Assembly (NCBI GenBank): GCA_020635515.1
Contig: JACJZS010000005.1
Location: forward strand, 48,501 to 112,500
Direction: 5' to 3'
DNA: 64,000 bases
Source of the DNA: Flavobacteriales bacterium
Lineage (GTDB): Bacteria > Bacteroidota > Bacteroidia > Flavobacteriales > Weeksellaceae
Position numbers and translations under genes: made by a program
In this document: positions 26,452 to 35,429 of the stretch, in pieces
Layout of the letters: every line of letters begins with the position of its first letter
Position numbering within the stretch: the first letter of the stretch is position 1
The notes under the pieces: generated by a model
Told to the model about the DNA's origin: nothing
Databases searched by the model: none
Seen by the model: the letters and a program-made list of their open reading frames with translations, nothing else

Positions 26452-26541
26452 TTTTTTTTGTGTAGAATTAATTCACGTTAATTGCGTTATTTATAATTAT
26501 TCTAAATAAAATTCTTCAAGGAATTAATACTTTATATTACT

Positions 26542-26549
26542 TATATTTG
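26542..26549 (+). promoter_or_regulatory. -7 element for the nqr operon
   Basis: TATATTTG followed by C, perfect consensus; start near 26555, leader about 15 bases. Confidence 0.6.
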
Positions 26550-26569
26550 CACCCATAAAAAATCTAATT

Positions 26570-27916
26570 ATGCCCGAAGAAATTCGAATTAAAAAAGGTT
26601 TGGATATTAAGTTATTAGGTGAAGCTCAGGCTACTGTGGTAGATACTTCACTTTCAGATGTTTATTCTGTTTATCCTGATGACTTTTATAACATTACACC
26701 TAAATTATTAGTCAAAAAAGGAGATGAGGTAAAAGCTGGAACTCCTATTTTTTATTCTAAAGCTGATGAGAGAATTAAGGTTTGCTCTCCTGTTAGTGGT
26801 GTTGTTGATGAGGTAGTTCGTGGAGCAAAGAGGAAGATATTAAGTATTAATATCAGACCTTCTTCTTCCATTTTATATGCTGAAAACACCAAGTTAGATG
26901 TGAGTAAGTCAAGTACAGAAGAAATTAAACAGTATTTTTCTGAAACAGGATTGATTCCATTTATTCAGCAAAGACCTTATGGTACAATTGCTAATTTTGA
27001 TGATACTCCAAAAGAGATTGTCATATCAGCATATAATTCAGCACCTCTTGCTTCTGATTTGAGTTTTGTTCTTAGCGGAAAAGAAAAAGAAGTTCAAGCA
27101 GCGGTTTCTGCACTAGCAAAGTTGACTTCAGGGAAAGTTCATATTACTACAGATTCAACTAACAAGGTCGTTAATTCGCTTAAAGATGCAGAAATTTATT
27201 ACGCAAAAGGTTCACATCCAGTAGGGAATGTAAGTGTACAGATTGAGAAAATTTCTCCATTAAATAAAGGTGAGAAAATTTGGACAGTAAATGCAGAGGA
27301 TTTAGTGGTAATAGGAGAGATGATTCTTACAGGGAAATTCAACTTAGAAAGATTAATTTCTGTAGTAGGACCTAGAGTATCAAATCCACGTTATCATAGA
27401 GTACTTGTTGGAACTTCAATTTCCGATATTGTAGCAAATAATATTGTGGGAGATAACAATAGATATATAGATGGTAACGTCCTTACAGGAAAAAAATCTT
27501 CTGTAAATGGAGCATTAGGATACTATTCTAAGCAAATTACCGTAATAGAAGAAGGAGATGATTATCAGTTCTTTGGTTGGCAAACGCCACAACCTAAAAA
27601 GTTCAGTATTACGCGTGCTTTAATGTTTTCATTTTTGACTCCAAATAAAAAGTACGATTTAAATACAAATACAAATGGAGAGCATAGAGCTTTTGTTCTT
27701 ACTGGATATTTAGAAAAAGTATTTCCTCAGAATATTTATCCATTAGAATTAATTAAAGCGTGTTTAGCTAAGGATTTAGATAAAATGGAAAAATTAGGAA
27801 TCTATGAAGTAGTTCCAGAAGATTTTGCATTGACAGAGTTTATAGATGTATCCAAAAATAATCATCAACAAATCATAAAAGAAGCGATTGATTTAATGAT
27901 AAAAGAAGTAGGTTAA
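26570..27916 (+). CDS. nqrA: Na+-translocating NADH:quinone reductase subunit A
   Basis: Subunit A of the sodium-pumping NADH:ubiquinone/menaquinone oxidoreductase, a cytoplasmic-side subunit that contacts the quinone-binding region. The 448-residue protein starts with the family pattern IRIKKGLDIKLLGEA and has the VKKGDEVKAGTPIFYSK and VCSPVSGVVDEVVRGAKRK biotinyl-like stretches near residues 45-90. First gene of nqrABCDEF, all six in order with gaps of 2-11 bases, so the pump is complete here. Confidence 0.97.
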   Translation: MPEEIRIKKGLDIKLLGEAQATVVDTSLSDVYSVYPDDFYNITPKLLVKKGDEVKAGTPIFYSKADERIKVCSPVSGVVDEVVRGAKRKILSINIRPSSSILYAENTKLDVSKSSTEEIKQYFSETGLIPFIQQRPYGTIANFDDTPKEIVISAYNSAPLASDLSFVLSGKEKEVQAAVSALAKLTSGKVHITTDSTNKVVNSLKDAEIYYAKGSHPVGNVSVQIEKISPLNKGEKIWTVNAEDLVVIGEMILTGKFNLERLISVVGPRVSNPRYHRVLVGTSISDIVANNIVGDNNRYIDGNVLTGKKSSVNGALGYYSKQITVIEEGDDYQFFGWQTPQPKKFSITRALMFSFLTPNKKYDLNTNTNGEHRAFVLTGYLEKVFPQNIYPLELIKACLAKDLDKMEKLGIYEVVPEDFALTEFIDVSKNNHQQIIKEAIDLMIKEVG

Positions 27917-27927
27917 AAAATACTAAT

Positions 27928-29103
27928 ATGGGATTAAAAGAAAATTTACATAAACAGAAATTAAAATACCAAGGAACAAAATTTGCTCCAGTATTTAACG
28001 CACTACACACGTTTTTATTTGTTCCAGATGAAACCACGCATAGTGGAGCTCACATAAGAGATGCAGCAGATTTAAAAAGAATCATGAATATGGTAATCAT
28101 TTCATTGGTTCCATGTCTGTTATTTGGTATGTGGAATACAGGTTATCAACATTTTTCTCAATTAGGAGAAGATATAGGTTTTTTCGATACGTTTGTGTAT
28201 GGAGCAATGAAAGTGCTTCCTATTGTAGTAGTTTCTTACACAGTAGGTCTAGGAATAGAATTTTTATTTGCAGCACTTAGAAATCACGAGGTAAACGAAG
28301 GGTTTTTAGTAACAGGAATGTTAGTTCCATTAATTGTACCTGTTGACATACCGTTATGGATGCTTGCAGTAGCAGTAGCTTTTGGTGTTGTAATAGGAAA
28401 AGAAGTTTTTGGAGGAACAGGTATGAATATACTCAATCCAGCTCTTACCATTAGAGCATTTCTATTTTTTGCTTATCCTAGTTGGATTAGCGGCGATAAA
28501 GTTTGGGTAGCAGATGCAAAAGATTTAGATGCCATCTCAGGAGAAACAATTCTTGGAGCATTAGCATCAAATGAAGGATTAGTAAAACATGGAGCTGAGG
28601 CATCTGTGAATATAGGAGATAGAACCGTATCTATGCTTGATATGCTTATAGGTACTATCCCAGGTTCTATAGGAGAAACTTCTGTAATAGCAATAGCAAT
28701 AGGTGCTTTAATTTTAATTCTTACAGGAATTGCAAGTTGGAGAATCATGTTTTCTATGCTTTTAGGAGGAGGATTGGTAAGTTATATATTTAATTTATGG
28801 GGAGTTAATGAATTGATGCAATTTCCGTGGTACCAACAATTAATGGTAGGAGGTTTTGCTTTCGGTACAGTATTCATGGCAACAGATCCTGTTTCTGCAG
28901 CACAGACAAATAAAGGGAAGTGGATTTATGGTTTCCTTGCAGGAGCGATTAGTATTCTCGTAAGAGTGTTCAATCCAGCATTTCCAGAGGGAGTTATGAT
29001 GGCAATATTACTAATGAATGTTTTTGCACCATTAATCGACCACTACGTAATTCAAGGAAATATAAAACAAAGAGAGAATCGTTTAAAACTTAAAAACGCA
29101 TAA
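27928..29103 (+). CDS. nqrB: Na+-NQR subunit B
   Basis: Membrane subunit carrying covalent FMN and riboflavin and forming much of the sodium channel. The 391-residue protein has about ten membrane segments. The FMN-attachment threonine is predicted at Thr207 in DAISGETILG (motif SGxT). The conserved GGTGMNILNPALTIRAF and MATDPVSAAQTNKGKW stretches are present. The start lies 11 bases after nqrA. Confidence 0.97.
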   Translation: MGLKENLHKQKLKYQGTKFAPVFNALHTFLFVPDETTHSGAHIRDAADLKRIMNMVIISLVPCLLFGMWNTGYQHFSQLGEDIGFFDTFVYGAMKVLPIVVVSYTVGLGIEFLFAALRNHEVNEGFLVTGMLVPLIVPVDIPLWMLAVAVAFGVVIGKEVFGGTGMNILNPALTIRAFLFFAYPSWISGDKVWVADAKDLDAISGETILGALASNEGLVKHGAEASVNIGDRTVSMLDMLIGTIPGSIGETSVIAIAIGALILILTGIASWRIMFSMLLGGGLVSYIFNLWGVNELMQFPWYQQLMVGGFAFGTVFMATDPVSAAQTNKGKWIYGFLAGAISILVRVFNPAFPEGVMMAILLMNVFAPLIDHYVIQGNIKQRENRLKLKNA

Positions 29104-29105
29104 TT

Positions 29106-29831
29106 ATGGCAGGAAATTTTAAAGAAAGTAATGCATATACAATACTGTTTTCCGTTATAATGGTACTTGTAGTAGGTTCGTCTTTAGCATTTTTAGCGGT
29201 ATCATTGAAACCTGCAATTAGTGAAAATCAAAAAGCGGAAAAAAAGCAAAATATACTTAAATCAATAGGAATAGATAGCGAAGCAAAAGGTGTAGATGAA
29301 GTGTATAAAAAATACATTACCAAAGAAATAGCTGTTAATTCAAAGGGAGAGGTAGTTGTTGAAGGAGAAGATGCATTTAATATAGATATAGCTAAAGAAG
29401 TAAAAGAACCAATAGAAACACAACGTTTGCCTTTGTATTTAGCTAAAAATCAGAAAGGAGAAGAGTTGTTTATTATTCCTTTGCGTGGAAATGGTCTTTG
29501 GGACGCAATTTGGGGATACATCGCTTTAGATAAGAATTTGGTTTCTCAAGGAGCGGTTTTTGACCACAAAGGCGAAACACCTGGTTTGGGAGCAGAAATT
29601 ACTCAAGATTATTTTCAAAAGGAGTTTGTAGGTGAAAAGGTTTTGAATAGTAAAGGTGTTTTTGTTGGGATTAATGTATCAAAGACCAATGCAGATCCTA
29701 AAAATGTAGATAAAGATGATAATGAAGTTGATGCAATTTCAGGAGCAACCATCACTTCTACGGGAGTTTCTAAAATGATTAAAAATAGATTGGCTTTGTA
29801 TATGCCTTATTTAATGAAAAATAAAAACTAA
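29106..29831 (+). CDS. nqrC: Na+-NQR subunit C
   Basis: Periplasm-facing subunit with one N-terminal membrane helix (about residues 10-35) and covalent FMN. The attachment motif DAISGATITST places the FMN-bearing threonine at about Thr215. GETPGLGAEITQDYF near residue 157 is conserved. At 241 residues it is normal. It begins 2 bases after nqrB, and modification would need the flavin transferase ApbE, which is not in this window. Confidence 0.96.
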   Translation: MAGNFKESNAYTILFSVIMVLVVGSSLAFLAVSLKPAISENQKAEKKQNILKSIGIDSEAKGVDEVYKKYITKEIAVNSKGEVVVEGEDAFNIDIAKEVKEPIETQRLPLYLAKNQKGEELFIIPLRGNGLWDAIWGYIALDKNLVSQGAVFDHKGETPGLGAEITQDYFQKEFVGEKVLNSKGVFVGINVSKTNADPKNVDKDDNEVDAISGATITSTGVSKMIKNRLALYMPYLMKNKN

Positions 29832-29835
29832 AATT

Positions 29836-30510
29836 ATGGCAGACGAAAATAAAACTAAAAAAGAACCTTTGTTCTCAAAGAAAAATAGAACTTTAATTTC
29901 AGAACCGTTTAATGATAACAATCCGATTACAGTACAGGTTTTAGGTATTTGTTCTGCACTAGCAGTTACAGCTCAACTTATGCCTTCTGTGATTATGGCA
30001 ATAGCAGTAACTTTTGTGGTTGCATTAAGTAATGTTACAGTATCGCTTATTAGAAATTTAATTCCTTCGAGAATTCGTATTATCGTTCAGTTAGTTATCA
30101 TTGCATTTCTAGTTATTATTGTTGATCAAGTATTAAAAGCATACAGCTATCCTATCAGTAAAGAACTCTCAGTTTTTGTAGGATTAATTATTACCAACTG
30201 TATAGTTATGGGAAGGTTAGAAGCTTTTGCTTTAGCTAATACACCTTGGAAATCATTTTTAGATGGTATAGGAAATGGATTAGGATATGGAATCATTCTT
30301 GTGATAGTTGCATTTTTTAGAGAACTTCTTGGTTCAGGGAGTTTATTTGGTGTAAAAGTATTAGGAGATTCTGTGGAAAAAACAGGATTGTATTCTTTAG
30401 GATACGAAAATAATGGATTTATGTTGTTAGCACCTATGGCACTGATTACTGTAGGAATCATTATTTGGGTTCAGAGAAGTAGAAATACAAAATTAATTGA
30501 AAACGACTAA
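29836..30510 (+). CDS. nqrD: Na+-NQR subunit D
   Basis: Integral membrane subunit of 224 residues with about six helices; together with NqrE it coordinates an intramembrane iron centre through conserved cysteines. NqrD cysteines are seen in LGICSALAVT (~residue 38) and ITNCIVMGRLEAFA (~residue 120). Begins 4 bases after nqrC. Confidence 0.96.
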   Translation: MADENKTKKEPLFSKKNRTLISEPFNDNNPITVQVLGICSALAVTAQLMPSVIMAIAVTFVVALSNVTVSLIRNLIPSRIRIIVQLVIIAFLVIIVDQVLKAYSYPISKELSVFVGLIITNCIVMGRLEAFALANTPWKSFLDGIGNGLGYGIILVIVAFFRELLGSGSLFGVKVLGDSVEKTGLYSLGYENNGFMLLAPMALITVGIIIWVQRSRNTKLIEND

Positions 30511-30520
30511 AAATTAGATT

Positions 30521-31237
30521 ATGGAATACTTTAATATATTCGTCAGATCGATATTTATAGATAACATGGTGTTTGCATATTTCTTGGGAATGTGTTCGTA
30601 CCTTGCTGTATCTAAAAAAGTGTCTACTGCTGTTGGTTTAGGTGCTGCGGTAATATTTGTATTGGCAATTACAACACCACTGAATTACTTAATAGATAAT
30701 TATATTTTACAAGAAGGAGCTTTATACAAATGGTTGCCTTACGAAGAGTTAAAAACGTTGGACTTAAGTTTTTTAACATTTATTATATTCATTGCAACTA
30801 TTGCTACAATGGTGCAATTGGTTGAGATGATTGTAGAAAAGTTTGCACCTTCTTTATATAGTTCATTAGGGATTTTCTTACCTCTTATTGCGGTAAACTG
30901 TGCGATTTTAGGAGGAAGTTTATTTATGCAACAAAAAGAATTTGAAAATGTAGGTTTAGCAGCAACATATGGAATCGGTTCTGGAATCGGTTGGTTTTTA
31001 GCTATTGTAGCTATTGCAGCTATTCGTGAAAAACTTGCATATTCAAACGTATTGCCACCACTGAGAGGATTAGGAATTACATTTATTCTTACAGGTCTTA
31101 TGGCAATTGGGTTTATGAGTTTTCAAGGAATTAAAATTGAAAAGCCAGAAACTCAGAAAGAAAAAACGTTAAATGCTGAAAATAAAAAAGAGAACAACGA
31201 AAGTACTAAGGTTTCTTTAATTAATAAAAAGAATTAA
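30521..31237 (+). CDS. nqrE: Na+-NQR subunit E
   Basis: Membrane subunit inversely related to NqrD and sharing its iron centre: FLGMCSYLAVSKK (~residue 25) and AVNCAILGGSLFM (~residue 126). The six-helix core ends near residue 200. The last ~38 residues form a Lys/Glu/Asn-rich hydrophilic tail with no hydrophobic content, longer than I expect for NqrE; its role is unknown. Begins 10 bases after nqrD. Confidence 0.95.
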   Translation: MEYFNIFVRSIFIDNMVFAYFLGMCSYLAVSKKVSTAVGLGAAVIFVLAITTPLNYLIDNYILQEGALYKWLPYEELKTLDLSFLTFIIFIATIATMVQLVEMIVEKFAPSLYSSLGIFLPLIAVNCAILGGSLFMQQKEFENVGLAATYGIGSGIGWFLAIVAIAAIREKLAYSNVLPPLRGLGITFILTGLMAIGFMSFQGIKIEKPETQKEKTLNAENKKENNESTKVSLINKKN

Positions 31238-31243
31238 TACATT

Positions 31244-32539
31244 ATGGGAATAACAATAGCAGGTGCTGTATTAGCATTCTTATGTATAGTTATAGTATTG
31301 GTAGGATTATTGCTTTTTGCTAAAACTAAATTAGCTCCGTCTGGACCAGTTAAAATTACAATAAACGGACAAGAACCAATAGAAGTGGAGAGCGGAGGAA
31401 GTCTTCTTTCTACCTTAGGAAACAATAAAATATTTTTACCTTCCGCTTGTGGTGGTGGTGGTACTTGTATCCAATGTAAATGTCAAGTAATTTCAGGAGG
31501 AGGAGATTTGTTACCAACTGAAGAACCTCATTTTTCTAGAAAAGAAGCAGCAGACCACTGGAGACTTGGTTGCCAAGTAAAAGTGAAACAGGATATGGAA
31601 ATCAAGATTGATGAAGAAATATTCGGTATCAAAAAATGGGAAGCAGAAGTAGTTTCAAATTATAATGTCGCTTCTTTCATCAAAGAATTTGTAGTGAGAA
31701 TCCCAGAAGATATGGACTATAAAGCGGGAGGATATATACAAATTGAAATCCCTGAGTGTGAAGTTAGCTATAAAGATATAGACATTACAGCACACCCAAA
31801 AGATCACCCAGGAGAACCAGAGAAATTCAAAGTAGAGTGGGATAAGTTCGGTCTTTGGGATTTAAAAATGAAAAATGATGAAGTGGTAGAAAGAGCTTAT
31901 TCTATGGCTTCTTATCCTGCAGAAGGACGAGATATTATGCTCAACGTTCGTGTAGCTACACCACCTTGGGATAGAAACAAAAACGGTTGGATGGATGTAA
32001 ATCCAGGAGTTGCTTCTTCGTATATATTCTCTAGAAAACCAGGAGATAAAGTAACTATTTCAGGACCTTATGGAGAGTTCTTTATCAATGATTCAGATGC
32101 TGAAATGATTTATATAGGTGGAGGAGCAGGTATGGCACCAATGCGTTCACATCTTTATGAATTATTTAAGACCATGAAGACAGGAAGAAAAGTATCTTAC
32201 TGGTATGGAGGACGTTCTAAAAGAGAGTTATTCTACATTCACTATTTCCGCGAACTAGAAGAAAAGTTCTCAAACTTTAAATTCTACTTAGTGCTTTCAG
32301 AACCGCTTCCTGAAGATAATTGGAAAGTAAAGAAAGATATTCACGATACCGAAGGTGATGGATTTGTAGGATTCGTACACCAAGCATTAATTGATAATTA
32401 TTTACAAGAACACGATGCTCCAGAAGATATAGAATTCTACTTCTGTGGTCCACCAATGATGAATCAAGCAGTTGTGAAAATGTGCGATGATTTTGGAGTT
32501 CCAAAAGAAAATGTACGTTTCGACGACTTTGGAGGATAA
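31244..32539 (+). CDS. nqrF: Na+-NQR subunit F (NADH-oxidising)
   Basis: Electron-entry subunit of 431 residues: N-terminal membrane helix (about 4-26), a 2Fe-2S ferredoxin domain with ligands Cys69, Cys75, Cys78 and Cys110, an FAD domain with the RAYSMASYP motif near residue 226, and an NADH domain with GGGAGMAPMRSH near residue 290 and the C-terminal YFCGPPMMN. All cofactor residues are intact. Last gene of the operon; a strong terminator begins 21 bases after the stop. Confidence 0.97.
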   Translation: MGITIAGAVLAFLCIVIVLVGLLLFAKTKLAPSGPVKITINGQEPIEVESGGSLLSTLGNNKIFLPSACGGGGTCIQCKCQVISGGGDLLPTEEPHFSRKEAADHWRLGCQVKVKQDMEIKIDEEIFGIKKWEAEVVSNYNVASFIKEFVVRIPEDMDYKAGGYIQIEIPECEVSYKDIDITAHPKDHPGEPEKFKVEWDKFGLWDLKMKNDEVVERAYSMASYPAEGRDIMLNVRVATPPWDRNKNGWMDVNPGVASSYIFSRKPGDKVTISGPYGEFFINDSDAEMIYIGGGAGMAPMRSHLYELFKTMKTGRKVSYWYGGRSKRELFYIHYFRELEEKFSNFKFYLVLSEPLPEDNWKVKKDIHDTEGDGFVGFVHQALIDNYLQEHDAPEDIEFYFCGPPMMNQAVVKMCDDFGVPKENVRFDDFGG

Positions 32540-32560
32540 TTATTACTTGAATATAAAGTA

Positions 32561-32600
32561 AAAATCGAGCTGAAACTTTTAGTTTCAGCTCGATTTTTTT
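32561..32600 (+). terminator. strong intrinsic terminator of the nqr operon
   Basis: A 17-bp perfect stem (32561-32577 with 32581-32597) closed by three T and followed by a T-run to 32600. Confidence 0.92.
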
Positions 32601-32832
32601 ATAAAGCAAGATGAAAAAAATATTTTTGAGATAATAATGTTGTATAAATAAGTAAACTTTCTAATTATAATTATTTAAATTCACATAAAATTTAAAATCA
32701 AAAAATATTATGCTTTAATAATTATTAATGTTTAACTTGCAACTTTATTGTATAAGAATGAATACGATAGCTTATTCATTGTAATGTCTAAGAGAGTAAT
32801 ATATAATATTTTAAAATAACTCTAATTTAAAC

Positions 32833-33273
32833 ATGGAAAATCAAGAAAGTTTAAATTCAACAATTACTATTTCTGAAACATCTATTAAATATTTATTAGC
32901 AACTGCAAAATGGGGGAGGTTTTTAGCTGTAGTAGGTTTTATATCATTAGGTCTAAATTTTATATCATTAGGTCTAAATTTTTTATCAGGTATTTATTTA
33001 ACATTAATGTTTAATGATTCATTGAATAACATGCCATTTGGATTTAGGTATCTAGGCTTATTGTATATAATAATTGTAATTATTTTTATATTCCCTACTA
33101 TATACTTGTATAAATTTTCTGAGAAAATGATTTCTTCTTTAATGAATTCTGACCAAATTAAATTTGAAAGTTCTGTAAAGAGTCAATATTTTTTATTTAA
33201 ATTTATTGGGATATATACAATTATTATTTTAGTTCTTTATATACTTTTATTTGTAGGTAGAATGTTTATATAA
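32833..33273 (+). CDS. DUF5362-like membrane protein
   Basis: A 146-residue protein with three or four hydrophobic segments (about 33-60, 70-95, 122-145). The helix ETSIKYLLATAKWGRFLAVVG before the first segment and the YLYKFSEKM motif near residue 97 recall DUF5362 family proteins of Bacteroidota; function unknown. The first membrane segment holds a 7-residue tandem duplication. No clear promoter is visible in the 230 AT-rich bases upstream. The preceding terminator separates it from nqr. Confidence 0.65.
   Translation: MENQESLNSTITISETSIKYLLATAKWGRFLAVVGFISLGLNFISLGLNFLSGIYLTLMFNDSLNNMPFGFRYLGLLYIIIVIIFIFPTIYLYKFSEKMISSLMNSDQIKFESSVKSQYFLFKFIGIYTIIILVLYILLFVGRMFI
32938..32979 (+). repeat. 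perfect 21-bp tandem duplication inside a coding region
   Basis: Two identical 21-bp units (32938-32958 and 32959-32979) encode FISLGLN twice in frame, lengthening the first membrane helix of the DUF5362-like protein. Confidence 0.95.
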
Positions 33274-33334
33274 ATCTAAATATTTACCAAAAAATAGTCG
33301 ATAATAATTACAGAATTATTATGCTGTGTAAAAA

Positions 33335-34390
33335 TCAAAAACAAATACTATCATTGATGTAATTCCCGTTTTCTGTATACTTCAATAAATCATTTTTTAT
33401 AAATGATTGAACGTGTTCAAATTCACTTTTAGGATATAGAATATGTAGGTTTGCTCCTGCATCTAGAGTAAAGCAAACGTTAGAATTGGTTAGTTTTCTA
33501 AAGTTCCATATTTTTTCTATGCAAGCAAGTGTGTTGGGTTTCATTAGAATGAAATAAGGAGAAGACATCATCATCATTGCATGTAATGTTAATGCTTCTG
33601 ATTCTACCAATGCTATAAATCCTTTAAAGTCTCCACTTTCCAAAATTGGAATTAGTTTTTTTAAATTTTCATTCGCTTGATTAAAACGAAGAGAAGCATA
33701 CGGATGGTTATTCATAAGTCCATGCCCCACAGTACTCGAAACAGTTTTTTGTCCTTCATGAATTAAAAGAATGGTATCGTGGTAATTTCTAAAGTTTTCA
33801 TGAACTTGGTAAGGAAAAGGAATCGCATACTCATCTGAACTACCATCAATTCCATCATTGTTTCCCCAAACTACCAATCCGTTGTAAATGGAACGTGAGG
33901 CACTTCCCGAACCTAAACGTGCTAAAAATGAAGTTTCAATTTCTTTTTGTGAAAATTCTTTTTCAGGGAAAAGCTGATCTCTCATTTTAATTAATGCCTT
34001 AGCAATTGCACCAAATCCAGAAGCAGAAGAAGCAATACCACTGCTGTGCGGAAAACTATTTTCTGTTATGATTTCGTAGGAATATTCCTTAATGAACGGA
34101 AGGTATTGTTCAATCGAAGAAAAATATTTTTTTATTTTTGTCGCGAATTCCTCTTTTTGAACTCCGTCAAGCGTTACAGCAACATTAAATTCAGTAGATT
34201 TTTGAAAAGTGAAAAACGTTTTGGTTTTGCAATTAGTTAAGGTATAACTGATAGAAGAGTTTGCAGGAATTTGATTTTCATATTTTCCCCAATATTTCAC
34301 AAGAGCAATATTAGAAGGACATTCTACATCTATTTTTCCTGAATTTACAGAACTTTCTTTTGGTGGAATAGTAAACGAAAAAGATTTCAT
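33335..34390 (-). CDS. mvaD: diphosphomevalonate decarboxylase
   Basis: GHMP-superfamily enzyme that decarboxylates mevalonate diphosphate to isopentenyl diphosphate with ATP. The 351-residue protein has the family start SNIALVKYWGKYENQIPANS, the ATP-binding loop PHSSGIASSASGFGA near residue 112, and LGSGSASRSIYNGLVVW near residue 155 whose Arg and Ser contact substrate. The ATG overlaps the stop of the SDR gene by four bases. With mvaS two genes upstream it belongs to the mevalonate route; the kinases and HMG-CoA reductase are elsewhere. Confidence 0.95.
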   Translation of the reverse strand: MKSFSFTIPPKESSVNSGKIDVECPSNIALVKYWGKYENQIPANSSISYTLTNCKTKTFFTFQKSTEFNVAVTLDGVQKEEFATKIKKYFSSIEQYLPFIKEYSYEIITENSFPHSSGIASSASGFGAIAKALIKMRDQLFPEKEFSQKEIETSFLARLGSGSASRSIYNGLVVWGNNDGIDGSSDEYAIPFPYQVHENFRNYHDTILLIHEGQKTVSSTVGHGLMNNHPYASLRFNQANENLKKLIPILESGDFKGFIALVESEALTLHAMMMMSSPYFILMKPNTLACIEKIWNFRKLTNSNVCFTLDAGANLHILYPKSEFEHVQSFIKNDLLKYTENGNYINDSICF

Positions 34391-35403
34391 TTAGTTTTAT
34401 ATTTTAAGTAATTTTTTGCGTGATGTTTTAAGGAATCTTCCACGGAAATGAACTCAAAGTTAAGAGTTTCTTTCACTTTTTGATTCGAAATATTTTGTTT
34501 GTTAGTAAGAGCATCTACTGTGTAACGATTAAACTCATTAAGTTTATTGGTAAAAGGTTTTAGTAATTTTGAAAGATAGTAAAAAGCATTAAGTTTGGAA
34601 TCAGAAATATAAATGCTTGATTTTTTATTGAAAACAGAACGAATAATGTTGTTTTGATTTTTAAAAGAAATTGAATTAGAAACAAGAATAAATTTTTCAT
34701 TAAAGAGATTATTTTCCATTAATTCAATTGAGCATTTAGCAACATCAGAAGCATCAATTAAGTGAGATAATCCACTTGTATGGTATGCTTTTTTTCTATC
34801 GTTTAACTTAAAAAGTAAACTGCTTTTTTTATTCCAATGATGTGAGCCAATTATAACTCCAGGATTTACGATAACTGTATTTAAACCTTCTTGTGAAGCA
34901 CGAAAAACTTCCATTTCTGCTGCACGTTTAGATAGTGCATACGAAGAATAATTATCTTTATTATTAAATTCTGATTTTTCGTTTATAATTCCATTTTCTG
35001 ATTTTCCAAGAGATGCAATAGAGCTTATGTAACAAAATTTATTGATTTTTTTGTCGATAGCAATATTCAGTAGATTTACAGTAGATTCGTAATTAATTTT
35101 GAATATTTTCTTTTTTTTAGACTCATCAAAAGAAATTAATCCAGCACAGTGATAAATTTCATCAACAGAATTATTTTTAATAATTTCTTCTAACAAAGGA
35201 ATATCAAACAAACTGGCTTCTATCCATTTTATTTGATTAAACAACTCATTACCTTGTGACGGATTTAGTTCTTTAAAAACCTTTAATGTGTTTTCTGTAG
35301 AGCTGTTTTCTCTAGTAAGAACGCAAACATCGCTCTGTTTTTCTAGTAAGTAAAACAATAGATACGAACCTAATAAACCTGTTCCTCCTGTTACTAAAAT
35401 CAT
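34387..35403 (-). CDS. NAD-dependent epimerase/dehydratase (extended SDR)
   Basis: A 338-residue extended short-chain dehydrogenase/reductase. The Rossmann loop is TGGTGLLGSYLLFYLLEK at the N-terminus and the catalytic YxxxK is YALSK near residue 154, preceded by the serine of ISSIASLG. Substrate unknown. Sandwiched in an operon between mvaS and mvaD, with 26 bases from mvaS and a four-base overlap with mvaD, so a role connected with isoprenoids is possible but not shown; the same association is seen in other flavobacteria as I recall. Confidence 0.85.
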   Translation of the reverse strand: MILVTGGTGLLGSYLLFYLLEKQSDVCVLTRENSSTENTLKVFKELNPSQGNELFNQIKWIEASLFDIPLLEEIIKNNSVDEIYHCAGLISFDESKKKKIFKINYESTVNLLNIAIDKKINKFCYISSIASLGKSENGIINEKSEFNNKDNYSSYALSKRAAEMEVFRASQEGLNTVIVNPGVIIGSHHWNKKSSLLFKLNDRKKAYHTSGLSHLIDASDVAKCSIELMENNLFNEKFILVSNSISFKNQNNIIRSVFNKKSSIYISDSKLNAFYYLSKLLKPFTNKLNEFNRYTVDALTNKQNISNQKVKETLNFEFISVEDSLKHHAKNYLKYKTK

Positions 35404-35429
35404 TATCTATAGTTCTCTATTAACTAGTT

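Noticed and set aside
32606..32832. Hidden gene in the gap after the nqr terminator
   Set aside because: Only very short frames (under ten codons after ATG) occur and no RNA structure is evident; I see nothing supportable.
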